The notes beneath the pieces are model-generated. The model was not told where the DNA came from and ran no database searches. It saw only the letters and a program-made list of their open reading frames with translations. From Denitrobaculum tricleocarpae (GTDB taxonomy: Bacteria > Pseudomonadota > Alphaproteobacteria > Kiloniellales > Kiloniellaceae): 64,000 nucleotides of DNA. The stretch is taken from positions 248,001 through 312,000 of the forward strand of contig NZ_ML660058.1 of NCBI RefSeq assembly GCF_007004665.1, given 5' to 3'. A program made the translations under genes and the position numbers. Of this stretch, positions 17,756 to 25,767 are shown piece by piece. The stretch's first letter is position 1, and each line of letters opens with the position of its first letter.

Positions 17756-18517
17756 CTAAAAAAGAAGGTGCCCGCTGAGATAGGTTCTGCCCTCTCGGGA
17801 ACGGGGTGCGTCGAAAAACTGAGCCGCGCTGGTGACCTCGGTCACCCGGCCATGATTGAGAAACACGATCTCGTCGGCGAGCCTCTGGGCCTGGCCGCGA
17901 TCATGGGTCACCAGGAGAACCTTGGCCCCGCTTGCTGCGGCGGTCCGGATGAGATCCTCGATCGCGGCGGTTGCCTGGGGATCGAGGCTCGCGGTCGGTT
18001 CATCGAGCAGCAGCAGTTTGGGCCGCGCCGCAAGCGCGCGCACTAGGGCCACACGCTGTTGCTCGCCACCGGAGAGAACCCGCGCCGGCCGGTCTGCCAG
18101 TTCCTTCAGGTGCCCCATCTCCAGCAGCTCTTCCAGCCTCTGACCCTGTTCGGATCGCGGAACCCCATAAATCTTGAGCGCGTGTTTCAGGTTGGCGCGC
18201 ACCGAACGCCGCAGCAGGACCGGTTTCTGAAACACCAGCGCCACGCGCTGCGAGGGCAGGGTTTCGGTCCCGTTCCAGCGGATCTTGCCTTGCCCCGGTG
18301 CGATCAAGCCGGCCATGATCCGGAGCGTGAGACTCTTGCCCGCGCCGTTCGGCCCCATTAGAACGGTCGTTCCGTGGGCGGCGAGTGTCAGGTTCAAGCC
18401 ATCGACCAGAGCTTTGCCCTGGCGTTCGAAAACCACGTCCTGAAGCGCGATAGCCGGTGGTTCTATGCCGGATTCAATGACCGAAAGATGGCTCTCGCGG
18501 GTGTGGGTTTCAGGCAT
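17756..18517 (-). CDS. tupC: Tungstate ABC importer, ATP-binding protein
   Basis: A 253-residue ATPase. Walker A is GPNGAGKSL, the Q-loop is in VALVFQKPVLLRRSV, the signature is LSGGEQQRVALVRAL, Walker B is LLLLDEPTASLD and the switch histidine is in LLVTHDRGQAQRLAD. It overlaps the end of tupB by 8 bp and is followed by tupA. A roughly 20-residue N-terminal extension precedes the ABC core. Confidence 0.92.
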   Translation of the reverse strand: MPETHTRESHLSVIESGIEPPAIALQDVVFERQGKALVDGLNLTLAAHGTTVLMGPNGAGKSLTLRIMAGLIAPGQGKIRWNGTETLPSQRVALVFQKPVLLRRSVRANLKHALKIYGVPRSEQGQRLEELLEMGHLKELADRPARVLSGGEQQRVALVRALAARPKLLLLDEPTASLDPQATAAIEDLIRTAAASGAKVLLVTHDRGQAQRLADEIVFLNHGRVTEVTSAAQFFDAPRSREGRTYLSGHLLF

Positions 18518-19217
18518 AGGCCAAGCGCTCCGCAGACTTGCGCAGTCCCATCAGGCCGGCATTCACCAGGATCGAAAGACCGACGAGAATGATACCCAGG
18601 CCAAGCGCCAGGGCGAGCGCACCCTTGGAGGTCTCCAGGGCAATAGCGGTGGTCATGACCCGGGTGACATGGTTGATATTGCCGCCGACAATCATGACGG
18701 CGCCGACTTCCGCCAGGGCGCGCCCGAGACCGGCCAGGGCCGCCGTGAGGAGGGAATAGCGGGCATCCCAAAGCAGGGTCGCGACCGTCGAAAGACGCCT
18801 CGAACCCATGGAGCGCAGGAGCTCGTCATATTCGCTGTGCATGTCCTCGATCACCTGCCGGGTGAGGGCGGCAATGATCGGCGTGACCAGGATCGACTGG
18901 GCAATGATCATGGCGGTTGGGGTATAGAGCAATTGCAGCACGCCCAGTGGGCCTGCGGCGGAGAGCATCATATAAACCGCCAGCCCGACCACCACGGGCG
19001 GCAGGCCCATCAGGGCGCTGATCAGAACGACAAGCGTCGCGCGCCCGGGAAACTTCCCGACTGCAAGGACGGCACCCAGCGGCAGACCGATGATGCAGGC
19101 GATCACCACCGCGGTGAAGGTCACACGCATGGAAAGGCCGATGATTTCCATCAGCGCCGGGTCGAACCCGGCAATCAGTGCAAAGGCTTGCCCGAAGGCG
19201 GCCCCGAAGTCCTGCAT
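18510..19217 (-). CDS. tupB: Tungstate ABC importer, permease
   Basis: A 235-residue inner-membrane permease with about five or six hydrophobic segments and the EAA-type coupling loop YDELLRSMGSRRLSTVATLL, followed by AALAGLGRALAEVGAVMIVG, typical of TupB/ModB-class permeases. It is first in the minus-strand operon, and the ATG at 19217 has a GGA-rich site upstream. The gene order B-C-A with the binding protein last differs from the more familiar A-B-C order. Confidence 0.92.
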   Translation of the reverse strand: MQDFGAAFGQAFALIAGFDPALMEIIGLSMRVTFTAVVIACIIGLPLGAVLAVGKFPGRATLVVLISALMGLPPVVVGLAVYMMLSAAGPLGVLQLLYTPTAMIIAQSILVTPIIAALTRQVIEDMHSEYDELLRSMGSRRLSTVATLLWDARYSLLTAALAGLGRALAEVGAVMIVGGNINHVTRVMTTAIALETSKGALALALGLGIILVGLSILVNAGLMGLRKSAERLAYA

Positions 19218-19325
19218 TCCTGCATCCTACAGTCGAGATATCGCGCTTGCAGAAGCCTGACTACAACCGCTGATATTTCGATTTTCCGGAAAAAACAGAA
19301 AAAAACAACAAAAAACAACAAATAA

Positions 19326-19348
19326 CGTGATTTGAAAAACTGATCACG
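19326..19348. promoter_or_regulatory. Candidate operator upstream of tupBCA
   Basis: CGTGAT and ATCACG form perfect 6-bp arms separated by 11 A/T-rich bases, about 110-130 bp upstream of the tupB start, downstream of an A-rich tract (19288-19325). It could bind the HTH-PBP regulator, but I know no consensus to compare it with. Confidence 0.25.
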
Positions 19349-19497
19349 GAGTCAAAAAGCAGGCATTCGTTTGGGTTTGCAGGCCTGTGAGCAGGCGAGA
19401 GTGGGCTGGAAATCTCGGATTTCAGGCCGGACATCGGACCGCCCGCTGCCCGCTCGAGGCTCGACGATAAGTGTTTTATGGATGTCGAGAGGGTTTC

Positions 19498-19737
19498 TTA
19501 ACTCAAGGATTCGCCGCAGCTTGCGCAGGTTTTAACCCGCTTGAAAGGGTTGTAGTTCGTCACGCTCCCTCCGCAGGAGCCACAAAACCTGACGACCCAG
19601 AGAACGAACAAAACGCAGAGCGTCACGATGGGAACAAAGACATAAAAGACCGGCGGCGGCGCGCCCTCTATCCACAGGACGCCTAGCGTAACAATCCCCA
19701 GGAGGATGACCAGACTCCGAAATGCCTTTGATTTCAT
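19498..19737 (-). CDS. Small membrane protein with C-terminal zinc-ribbon-like motif
   Basis: A 79-residue protein. Two hydrophobic segments (residues about 8-24 and 30-48) are followed by a cytoplasmic tail with two CxxC knuckles, CGSCGG and CASCGE, spaced about 20 residues apart, as in a zinc ribbon. I do not recognise a family. Codon use and the ordered TM-plus-ribbon layout support a real gene. The next minus-strand ORF upstream also encodes a tiny membrane protein. Confidence 0.6.
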   Translation of the reverse strand: MKSKAFRSLVILLGIVTLGVLWIEGAPPPVFYVFVPIVTLCVLFVLWVVRFCGSCGGSVTNYNPFKRVKTCASCGESLS

Positions 19738-19899
19738 TGTGTTATTACTCGTCTAAAAAAATGCAGTCGCGAGATGCTGTTCCTCCAAAAACAAAAAGAA
19801 GGGCCCGGCTAAATTCCAGGTGCAGCAAGGGTGTTTTATCGGAATTCTTTATGACCTTTTTGGGCGAGGGTCATGCGCGTAAATCTCGTACCCTTTCAG

Positions 19900-20070
19900 C
19901 TAAACCCAAAAGGCCCACCACTTTTCCCGGGTCAGATAGAGCGCCGCAGCGAGGATGCCCAGTAAAAGCGGGATGTGAATGATGAATTCACCATTGAGCA
20001 GAACGGCGAGAAGACCGAGCCCGAAGCCGACCGCAAAGGCAAGAGCTGTTTTGAGAAGTTTCGCTATCAT
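19900..20070 (-). CDS. Very small (56-residue) membrane protein
   Basis: Reading the minus strand from ATG 20070 to TAG 19900 gives 56 residues: MIAKLLKTALAFAVGFGLGL, then LAVLLNGEFIIHIPLLLGIL, ending in a YLTREKWWAFWV tail. It has two hydrophobic helices around a short polar turn, and a cluster of aromatic residues at the membrane edge. No family is recognised. The amphipathic regularity and lack of rare codons argue for a real gene, but there is no strong ribosome site. Confidence 0.5.
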   Translation of the reverse strand: MIAKLLKTALAFAVGFGLGLLAVLLNGEFIIHIPLLLGILAAALYLTREKWWAFWV

Positions 20071-20264
20071 GGTGCTTGAGACGTCATATGTTCAAAACTC
20101 AAGAGACTTACGGATCGCGATGAGGGCCGTAAAGCTTCTCGGATATGGTTTTACGCTCCGTCGAGGCGCGGGAGACGTTCGAAGGCACCCGGCAATTTTG
20201 AGACACACGGCGTTATCCCCTGCAGTCTGCATCACCGCTGGTCGAAACTGAAGAGTGATCTTCC

Positions 20265-20278
20265 TTGAATTGGATCAA
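20265..20278. promoter_or_regulatory. FNR/CRP-type box upstream of the iron importer
   Basis: TTGAATTGGATCAA matches the FNR consensus TTGAT-N4-ATCAA at nine of ten defined positions. It lies 114 bp before the binding-protein start (20392), in a 320-bp intergenic region that otherwise contains no gene. A role as an FNR/FixK-type activation site is inference. Confidence 0.35.
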
Positions 20279-20391
20279 AAGCCTGCGGCTGCTCTTGAAA
20301 AAGCGGGTGTCGCGCGAAAAGCTGTCACATAGAGTGGGTAGCTTGCCGTTTTGTTTTGCGCCGGATTCGCGCTCGAAGGAGATCAGCGATT

Positions 20392-21399
20392 ATGAAGAGA
20401 CTTGTTTCAGCCGTGACGGCAGTGACCTTTGCCGCCACCGCTTTTACCGCCACTTCAATGGTGAGTTTTGCCGTCGCGGAGGAAGTTGCCGGTAAGCTGG
20501 TGCTGTACACCTCGCAGCCGAACAAGGACGCGCAGCAGACGGTCGATGCCTTCACCACGAAGCACCCGGGCGTCGAGGTCGAGTGGGTGCGGGACGGCAC
20601 GACCAAGATCATGGCCAAGCTGCGGGCCGAGTTCGCGGCGGGCGCGCCGAAACCGGACCTGCTGCTGATCGCCGATATCGTGACCATGGAAGGCCTGAAG
20701 CAGGAAGGGCGCCTGATGGCTCACCCCGATGCCGATGTTTCCGCCTACGACGCGGGCATCATGGATCAGGACAAGACCTACTTCTCCACCAAGCTGATCA
20801 CCACGGGCATCGTCTACAACACCGCCGCGCCCTTCAAGCCGACCTCCTACAAGGATCTTTTGAAGCCGGAAGCCGAGGGCAAGATTGCCATGCCGTCGCC
20901 GCTCACCTCCGGTGCCGCCACGATCCATATGGCGACCCTGACCTCGAACCCGCAGCTGACCTGGGATTTCTACGAGGGCCTGGCGTCTCAGGGGGCCAAC
21001 CCCAAGGGCGGCAACGGCGGTACCTACAAAGCCGTCGCCGGCGGCGAGAAGCTCTTCGGCTTCGTGGTCGATTTTCTGCCGATCCGCAATAAGCTGAAGG
21101 GCGCGCCGGTTGAGTTCGTGTTCCCGAGCGAGGGCGTTTCCGCGGTGACCGAGCCTGTCGCTATCCTGCAAACCGCGCAGAACCCGGCTGCCGCGAAGGC
21201 CTTCGTCGACTTCCTGCTCTCGCCGGAAGGGCAGCAGCTAGCGGCCGATCAGGGTTATCTGGCGGCCCATCCCGCGATCACGCCGCCGGAGGGTTTTCCT
21301 TCGCGCGATCAGATCAAGCTGATGGACTTCGACGCCGCGAAAGCCCTGAAGGACGATAAAAGCAACAAGATGAAGTTTACCGATATCTTTGGCGGCTGA
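20392..21399 (+). CDS. Fe(III) ABC importer, substrate-binding protein (FbpA/AfuA-like)
   Basis: A 335-residue periplasmic protein. The signal peptide is cleaved near FAVAEE. The mature start GKLVLYTSQPNKDAQQTVDA and the later TYFSTKLITTGIVYNT and ALLSPEGQQ-type segments (DFLLSPEGQQLAADQGYL) are those of iron(III)-binding family 1 proteins. ATG 20392 has a strong gaaggaga site. Some close relatives bind 2-aminoethylphosphonate or sugars, so iron is likely but not proven. The two-domain permease follows 5 bp after the stop. Confidence 0.88.
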   Translation: MKRLVSAVTAVTFAATAFTATSMVSFAVAEEVAGKLVLYTSQPNKDAQQTVDAFTTKHPGVEVEWVRDGTTKIMAKLRAEFAAGAPKPDLLLIADIVTMEGLKQEGRLMAHPDADVSAYDAGIMDQDKTYFSTKLITTGIVYNTAAPFKPTSYKDLLKPEAEGKIAMPSPLTSGAATIHMATLTSNPQLTWDFYEGLASQGANPKGGNGGTYKAVAGGEKLFGFVVDFLPIRNKLKGAPVEFVFPSEGVSAVTEPVAILQTAQNPAAAKAFVDFLLSPEGQQLAADQGYLAAHPAITPPEGFPSRDQIKLMDFDAAKALKDDKSNKMKFTDIFGG

Positions 21400-21404
21400 T
21401 CCGC

Positions 21405-23120
21405 GTGAACTTGCGTCCGGCCCGGCGGTTTTTGAGCGGCGAGGGTTTTCCTCTCGCCGCAATTCTTTTGGTCGTCTTCTTTTTCTGCGGCTTTCCGCTG
21501 CTCCTGCTCTTCAAAATCGGCCTGAGCGGTGAAGACGGCCTCTCGCTCGCACTCTTTGGCGAGGCGCTCGCCAGCCGCTCGGTGCTGCGCGCCCTCTGGC
21601 ACAGCTTCGAAAGCAGCTTCCTGGCGGCGGGCTTCGCCACCCTGATCGGCCTCGGCCTCGCGCTGACCATCGGTCTGACGGACGTCAGGGCCAAGGGGCC
21701 GCTGGTCTTCCTGATCCTCCTGCCGATGATGATCCCGCCCCATGTGACCGCGATCTCCTGGATCCAGGCGCTGGGACCCGCAAGCCCGGTCCTCCAGTGG
21801 CTGGGACTTGCGCCGGAGCCTGGCTCGACCCATCCGATCTATTCCCGCGAAGGCATTGTCGCGCTGCTGACCATTCAGCACAGTCCGCTGGTTTTCCTGA
21901 TCCAGCGCGCGGCTTTGCGGTCTTTCCCCCGCGAGCTCAGCGATGCTGCGCGGGTGTCGGGGGCAGGGGGCTGGCGCCTGCTGACGCGCATCGTCGTGCC
22001 CTTGCTGGCCCCAAGCCTGCTGTCAGGTTTTGCGCTGGCTTTCGTGGCGGCGCTGGGGAACTTCGGGATCAACGCGCTGCTGGGCATCCCCGCGCGCTAT
22101 ACGACCCTGCCGGTCCTGATGTGGCGGCGTCTGGCCAGCTTCGGGCCGGACGTGCTGCCCAACGTGGCGGTGATCGCGATCATCCTGGCGCTGGTGACCC
22201 TGGCGGCGCTGGCGGTCCAGTTCCACTTTCAGCGGCGCATGCGCCTGGCGCTGGTCGGCCTGCCTCAGGCACCGCTGGCGATCCGGTTGGGGCGCTGGCG
22301 CGGGGCCAGCGAGGCCGGAATATGGCTCTTCGTGGCGGCGACGCTCTTGCTGCCGCTGGTCTCGCTGCTGGCGACCGCCCTGGTGCCGACCTACGGCCTG
22401 CCTTTGAGCTGGGCCACGGTCACCCTGGATAACTTCGCGGAAGTCATTTTCTATCAGTCTGTTACGGCCCGCGCCTTTCTGAACTCGACCCTGACGGCCG
22501 GCACGGCGGCGCTGGCGATTGCGGTTCTTTCCATCGGGCTCGGCTACTATCTGATCACCGGGCGCGGGCTGGTGCGCAAGGCGGCCTCGGCCACGGCGAC
22601 CCAGGTGGAGATCACCTTCGCGATCCCGGGGCTGGTGATTTCCATCGCCTTCATTCTGGCCTTCATCCGCCCGCTGCCGTTGGTCGACTTCAGTCTCTAC
22701 GGCACCATCTGGATCATCCTGATCGCCTACGTCTCGGCCTTCTTTGCGGTCGGGCTGAAGCCGGTCGCGGCGGCTTATACCCAGCTCGATGTCAGCCTCG
22801 ACGATGCCGCGCGGGTCTCGGGCGCCGGCCTGATGCGGCGCATGCGCAAGGTCTTCGCGCCCCTGGTCGCGCCGGCGGCGGCGTCGGGGGCAATTCTGGT
22901 TTTTCTCACCGCTTACAACGAGATAACGGTCTCGGCATTGCTCTGGTCGACGGGCAGCGAGACCATCGGGACGGTGATTTTCAATTACGAGGACGGCGGC
23001 TACACGACCCTGGCGGCGGCGATGGCGGCGATCACCGTGGCGGCGACGGTGCTGCTGATGTTCGGATTGAACCTCCTGGCGCCGAGGCTGCAGCCGGGTG
23101 TCATTCCCTGGCGGGACTGA
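21405..23120 (+). CDS. Fe(III) ABC importer, fused permease (FbpB-like)
   Basis: A 571-residue membrane protein containing two permease modules in one chain, about 12 membrane helices. Each half has an EAA loop: LSDAARVSGAGGWRLLTRIV in the first and LDDAARVSGAGLMRRMRKVF in the second. The fused arrangement is normal for FbpB/SfuB. The start is GTG 21405. It ends 21 bp from the convergent ATPase gene. Confidence 0.92.
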   Translation: MNLRPARRFLSGEGFPLAAILLVVFFFCGFPLLLLFKIGLSGEDGLSLALFGEALASRSVLRALWHSFESSFLAAGFATLIGLGLALTIGLTDVRAKGPLVFLILLPMMIPPHVTAISWIQALGPASPVLQWLGLAPEPGSTHPIYSREGIVALLTIQHSPLVFLIQRAALRSFPRELSDAARVSGAGGWRLLTRIVVPLLAPSLLSGFALAFVAALGNFGINALLGIPARYTTLPVLMWRRLASFGPDVLPNVAVIAIILALVTLAALAVQFHFQRRMRLALVGLPQAPLAIRLGRWRGASEAGIWLFVAATLLLPLVSLLATALVPTYGLPLSWATVTLDNFAEVIFYQSVTARAFLNSTLTAGTAALAIAVLSIGLGYYLITGRGLVRKAASATATQVEITFAIPGLVISIAFILAFIRPLPLVDFSLYGTIWIILIAYVSAFFAVGLKPVAAAYTQLDVSLDDAARVSGAGLMRRMRKVFAPLVAPAAASGAILVFLTAYNEITVSALLWSTGSETIGTVIFNYEDGGYTTLAAAMAAITVAATVLLMFGLNLLAPRLQPGVIPWRD

Positions 23121-23140
23121 CGCCCACTTAAAGCCGTGCC

Positions 23141-24208
23141 TCAGCTTTCGGGCAGAAGCCACGCCCGTTTCAGGTAAAGCGGCAGGCTGTCCCCCGGGCT
23201 GACCCGCTCCGGCAGGTTCAGGGCGAGGAGTGTTTCCAGGCCCTCGAGGCGCGCCGCAACCTCCCAGAAGCCGCCACGATAGGCGACCCGTTCGGCGATG
23301 GCCGTCACGGCGGCCCGCTCCGGGTCCAAAACGACATCTTCCGGACGGACCAGAATGCGGGCCGGTTTCTTTTCGTTATGACATACATTTGCCACAGCTG
23401 ATGAAGTGGCCGCGACCTCCAGTCCGCCGATCCGGATCAGGGCTTCGTCCCGGCCATTGCGGTTCAAAACCTCGCCATCCAGAATCGCACTGCGTCCGAT
23501 AAAACGCGCGACCCGCTCACTGGCCGGCCGGCGGTAAATTTCGCTCGGCGCGCCGACCTGCAAAATCTGCCCCTGCCACATCACCGCGAGACGGTCGGCG
23601 AGGGCCATCGCCTCGCGCTGGTCATGGGTGATGTAGAGCACGGTCGTGCGGGAGGCGCGGTGGAAGCGGGCGAGTTCCTCTTCCATGGTGGCGCGCAGGT
23701 GCGGATCGAGATTGGCGAGCGGTTCGTCCATCAGAATGGTCTCCGCGCCCTGGGCGAGACAGCGGGCGAGGGCGACGCGCTGGCGCTGGCCGCCGGAGAG
23801 CTCGGCGGGCTTGCGCCGGGCGAAGGCTTCTAGTTCGACCGTGCTCAGATGCCGCTGCGCCTGGTCCAGGGCCGCGCGCTTGCCGGCGCCCGCCGCCTCC
23901 AGCGGAAAGCCGACGTTGGCCTCGACGGACATATGGGGCCAGAGGGCGTAGGACTGAAAGACCACACCGACGTTGCGGTCTTCCGGCGCGACATGCAGCC
24001 CGTCGCCCGCGACCGGCCGCCCGCCGATGGTGATGGACCCGCTGTCCAGGCTCTCCAGACCCGCCGCGAGCCGCAGCAGGGTGGTCTTGCCGCAGCCCGA
24101 CGGCCCCAGGACGGCGAAGAACTCCCCGGCAGCGATTTCCAGGGAGACCGCATCCAGGACCTTCTCGGTTCCGAAAGACTTTGTGACGTCGGATAAGGTG
24201 ATGGACAT
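23141..24208 (-). CDS. Fe(III) ABC importer, ATP-binding protein (FbpC-like)
   Basis: A 355-residue ATPase. Walker A is GPSGCGKTT, the Q-loop is in VVFQSYALWPHMSV, the signature is LSGGQRQRVALARCL, Walker B is ETILMDEPLANLD and the switch histidine is in YITHDQREAMALAD. A TOBE-like C-terminal domain covers about 245-350. It is convergent with the binding-protein and permease genes, so it needs its own promoter, unlike the usual fbpABC operon. ATG 24208 is chosen because the upstream 39 codons look non-coding. Repeated GCATTCCG elements lie just upstream. Confidence 0.92.
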   Translation of the reverse strand: MSITLSDVTKSFGTEKVLDAVSLEIAAGEFFAVLGPSGCGKTTLLRLAAGLESLDSGSITIGGRPVAGDGLHVAPEDRNVGVVFQSYALWPHMSVEANVGFPLEAAGAGKRAALDQAQRHLSTVELEAFARRKPAELSGGQRQRVALARCLAQGAETILMDEPLANLDPHLRATMEEELARFHRASRTTVLYITHDQREAMALADRLAVMWQGQILQVGAPSEIYRRPASERVARFIGRSAILDGEVLNRNGRDEALIRIGGLEVAATSSAVANVCHNEKKPARILVRPEDVVLDPERAAVTAIAERVAYRGGFWEVAARLEGLETLLALNLPERVSPGDSLPLYLKRAWLLPES

Positions 24209-24250
24209 GATCTGCCTAAGCTGGAAATGCGGATGCCGGAGAGCCGAATT

Positions 24251-24329
24251 GCATTCCGGTTTTGCAGCATATTGCGGAATGCTTAGCAAGCGCGTTTGAC
24301 GGCCAGAAGAGAGCGACAGCCGCATTCCG
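24251..24329. promoter_or_regulatory. Three GCATTCCG elements upstream of the iron-importer ATPase gene
   Basis: GCATTCCG occurs at 24251-24258, inverted as CGGAATGC at 24275-24282 (a perfect 8-bp inverted repeat with a 16-bp spacer), and again directly at 24322-24329. They lie 43-121 bp upstream of the ATPase start and downstream of ohrR. Their repetition at a promoter position suggests a regulator site; no known iron-regulator consensus is claimed. Confidence 0.4.
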
Positions 24330-24342
24330 ATTGCACCGGGAT

Positions 24343-24909
24343 CTATTCCGCTGCTGCCCGGACCAGGTTTTCGCGCAAGTCCGCGATCTGGGTCTGAAGG
24401 TTCAGCAGAGCTTTCTCGCCCAGACCGGAGGCGGCATGGATGCAGCCGGGGATCTTGCGGGCTTTGGACTTCAAGCGCCGGCCCTCGGGTGTCAGCGAAA
24501 CCCGCACCTGCCGCTCGTCCGTGGCGTCACGGCGGCGCGCCAGAAGGCCCATGGTCTCCAGCCGTTTGAGCAACGGGGTCACGGTGCTGGACTCCAGGAA
24601 GAGCTTTTCGCAGATCTCGCCGACGGTCTGGCCGTCCCGCTCCCAGAGCGCAGAGAGCGCGATGTACTGCGGATAGGTCACGCCGAGCTCGTCAAGCAGG
24701 GGTTTATAGACGCGGTTCATGGCGTGGTTTGCGGAATAGAGCGCAAAGCAGATGAAGTCGTCCAGGGCCGGGCCGTCGGCGCGCGGAGCCCCTTTCTGCG
24801 CTGAAGTCCGGGATTGTCGGGGTGCGGGTTTTTGTGCATTGCCACCACCGGCTTTGACGCTCTGCGTTTTGGGTCTCTGTGCCTTAGATTTTTGGGTCTT
24901 GCCGCTCAT
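24343..24909 (-). CDS. ohrR: MarR-family organic hydroperoxide sensor
   Basis: A 188-residue repressor. After a roughly 48-residue Lys/Ala/Gln-rich tail, the conserved OhrR start DDFICFALYSANHAMNRVYK carries the redox-sensing cysteine (Cys54). A winged HTH follows (LSALWERDGQTVGEICEKLF, LESSTVTPLLKRLETMGLL, then RRDATDERQVRVSLT). Peroxide oxidation of the cysteine releases DNA in this family. It is divergent from ohr, with repeated palindromes between them. The long basic tail is unusual, since most OhrR proteins are about 150 residues. Confidence 0.92.
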   Translation of the reverse strand: MSGKTQKSKAQRPKTQSVKAGGGNAQKPAPRQSRTSAQKGAPRADGPALDDFICFALYSANHAMNRVYKPLLDELGVTYPQYIALSALWERDGQTVGEICEKLFLESSTVTPLLKRLETMGLLARRRDATDERQVRVSLTPEGRRLKSKARKIPGCIHAASGLGEKALLNLQTQIADLRENLVRAAAE

Positions 24910-24973
24910 ATTTGCTATCCTGTTTGCCTGCGGCGCCGTCTCGGTACGCGCGCGTCGTTCTATTTAAGTCGTG

Positions 24974-24988
24974 TGCGATATTATCGCA
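24974..24988. promoter_or_regulatory. Candidate OhrR operator 1
   Basis: TGCGATA-T-TATCGCA is a perfect palindrome with 7-bp arms around one central base. It shares the core CGATATWATCG with a second site at 25031-25043. It lies in the 225-bp ohrR-ohr divergent region, 65 bp upstream of the ohrR start. Confidence 0.6.
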
Positions 24989-25030
24989 AGCACTTGACAG
25001 GCTTGCTTCAGGTATCCATTTATATCGCAC

Positions 25031-25043
25031 ACGATATAATCGT
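25031..25043. promoter_or_regulatory. Candidate OhrR operator 2
   Basis: ACGAT-ATA-ATCGT is a perfect palindrome with the same CGATATWATCG core as site 1, 43 bp centre-to-centre... about four helical turns from it by 56 bp. A further half-site, GCGATATTGTGA, follows at 25046-25057. The nearby A/T-rich stretch (25009-25060) probably holds the ohr promoter. Confidence 0.55.
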
Positions 25044-25134
25044 AAGCGATATTGTGATATGACCTGTTCCAGTACAACCGTAGCTGCCGGGGGTCTTTCA
25101 AGTCCCTGTCATCACCTCAGCAAAGGAGAATACC

Positions 25135-25563
25135 ATGTCCGTAAACGTTCTTTACACCACCTCCGCCCGCGCCACCGGTGGCCGGGACGGCCATTCCGCA
25201 ACCCTGGACGGCAACTTCGCCGTAAAGCTGGCGACCCCCAAGGAACTCGGCGGGGCCGGGGGCGAGGGCAACAACCCGGAACAGCTCTTCGCCGCCGGCT
25301 ATGCCGCCTGTTTCCTCGGCGCCATGAAGTTCGTCGCCTCCCAGGAGGCGGGCCTGAGCGTCCCGGAAGACACCAGCGTTACCTCAAAAGTCGGCATCGG
25401 CCCGCGCGCCGCCGGCGGCTTCGGGCTGGAGGTCTCGCTCTCGGTCGTCCTGCCGGGCATCGAGCGCGCCGAGGCAGAGAGCCTGGTTGCCAAGGCGCAC
25501 GAGGTCTGTCCCTATTCTAATGCGACCCGCAACAACATCGACGTACAGTTGACGGTCCTGTAG
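25135..25563 (+). CDS. ohr: Organic hydroperoxide resistance protein (Ohr/OsmC family)
   Basis: A 142-residue thiol peroxidase. The peroxidatic cysteine is Cys59 ([13 protein letters not shown]) and the resolving cysteine is Cys125 ([16 protein letters not shown]). The N-terminal [16 protein letters not shown] is the Ohr-subfamily signature that separates it from OsmC. It reduces fatty-acid and peroxynitrite-derived hydroperoxides using lipoylated proteins. ATG 25135 has an aaaggag site. It is divergent from ohrR, its presumed repressor, and is followed by a terminator hairpin. Confidence 0.95.
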   Translation: MSVNVLYTTSARATGGRDGHSATLDGNFAVKLATPKELGGAGGEGNNPEQLFAAGYAACFLGAMKFVASQEAGLSVPEDTSVTSKVGIGPRAAGGFGLEVSLSVVLPGIERAEAESLVAKAHEVCPYSNATRNNIDVQLTVL

Positions 25564-25580
25564 GTCGGTTTTGCACGGCG

Positions 25581-25616
25581 AAGGCCCGGCATGCGCGCGC
25601 GTGTGCCAGGCCTTTT
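25581..25616 (+). terminator. Terminator after ohr
   Basis: AAGGCCCGGCA pairs with TGCCAGGCCTT (one C-A mismatch) and ends in four T. It starts 18 bp after the ohr stop. Confidence 0.65.
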
Positions 25617-25691
25617 GGGGTGGAGACAACCGTTGTTCGGCATAGATCGATTCACAGCTGCTGAGAATAGTCGAGCATTTCTCCATCAGCG

Positions 25692-25756
25692 CTAGAGCAG
25701 ATCCGGTTTAGATGGAATCGCCTTCGGCGATCCGTCGTACCGGTGAATCTGCTCTA
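25692..25756. repeat. Palindromic intergenic repeat element A
   Basis: CTAGAGCAGATCCGGT at the left returns as ACCGGTGAATCTGCTCTAG at the right, with an inner hairpin ATCGCC-tt-cGGCGAT between. The CTAGAGC...GCTCTAG frame resembles palindromic repeats scattered in alphaproteobacterial genomes. It contains no ORF. Confidence 0.7.
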
Positions 25757-25767
25757 GCACTATGATG

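Noticed and set aside
25270-25563. Second long reading frame over ohr encoding an Arg-rich protein
   Set aside because: It is a frame-shifted shadow of the well-supported Ohr gene.
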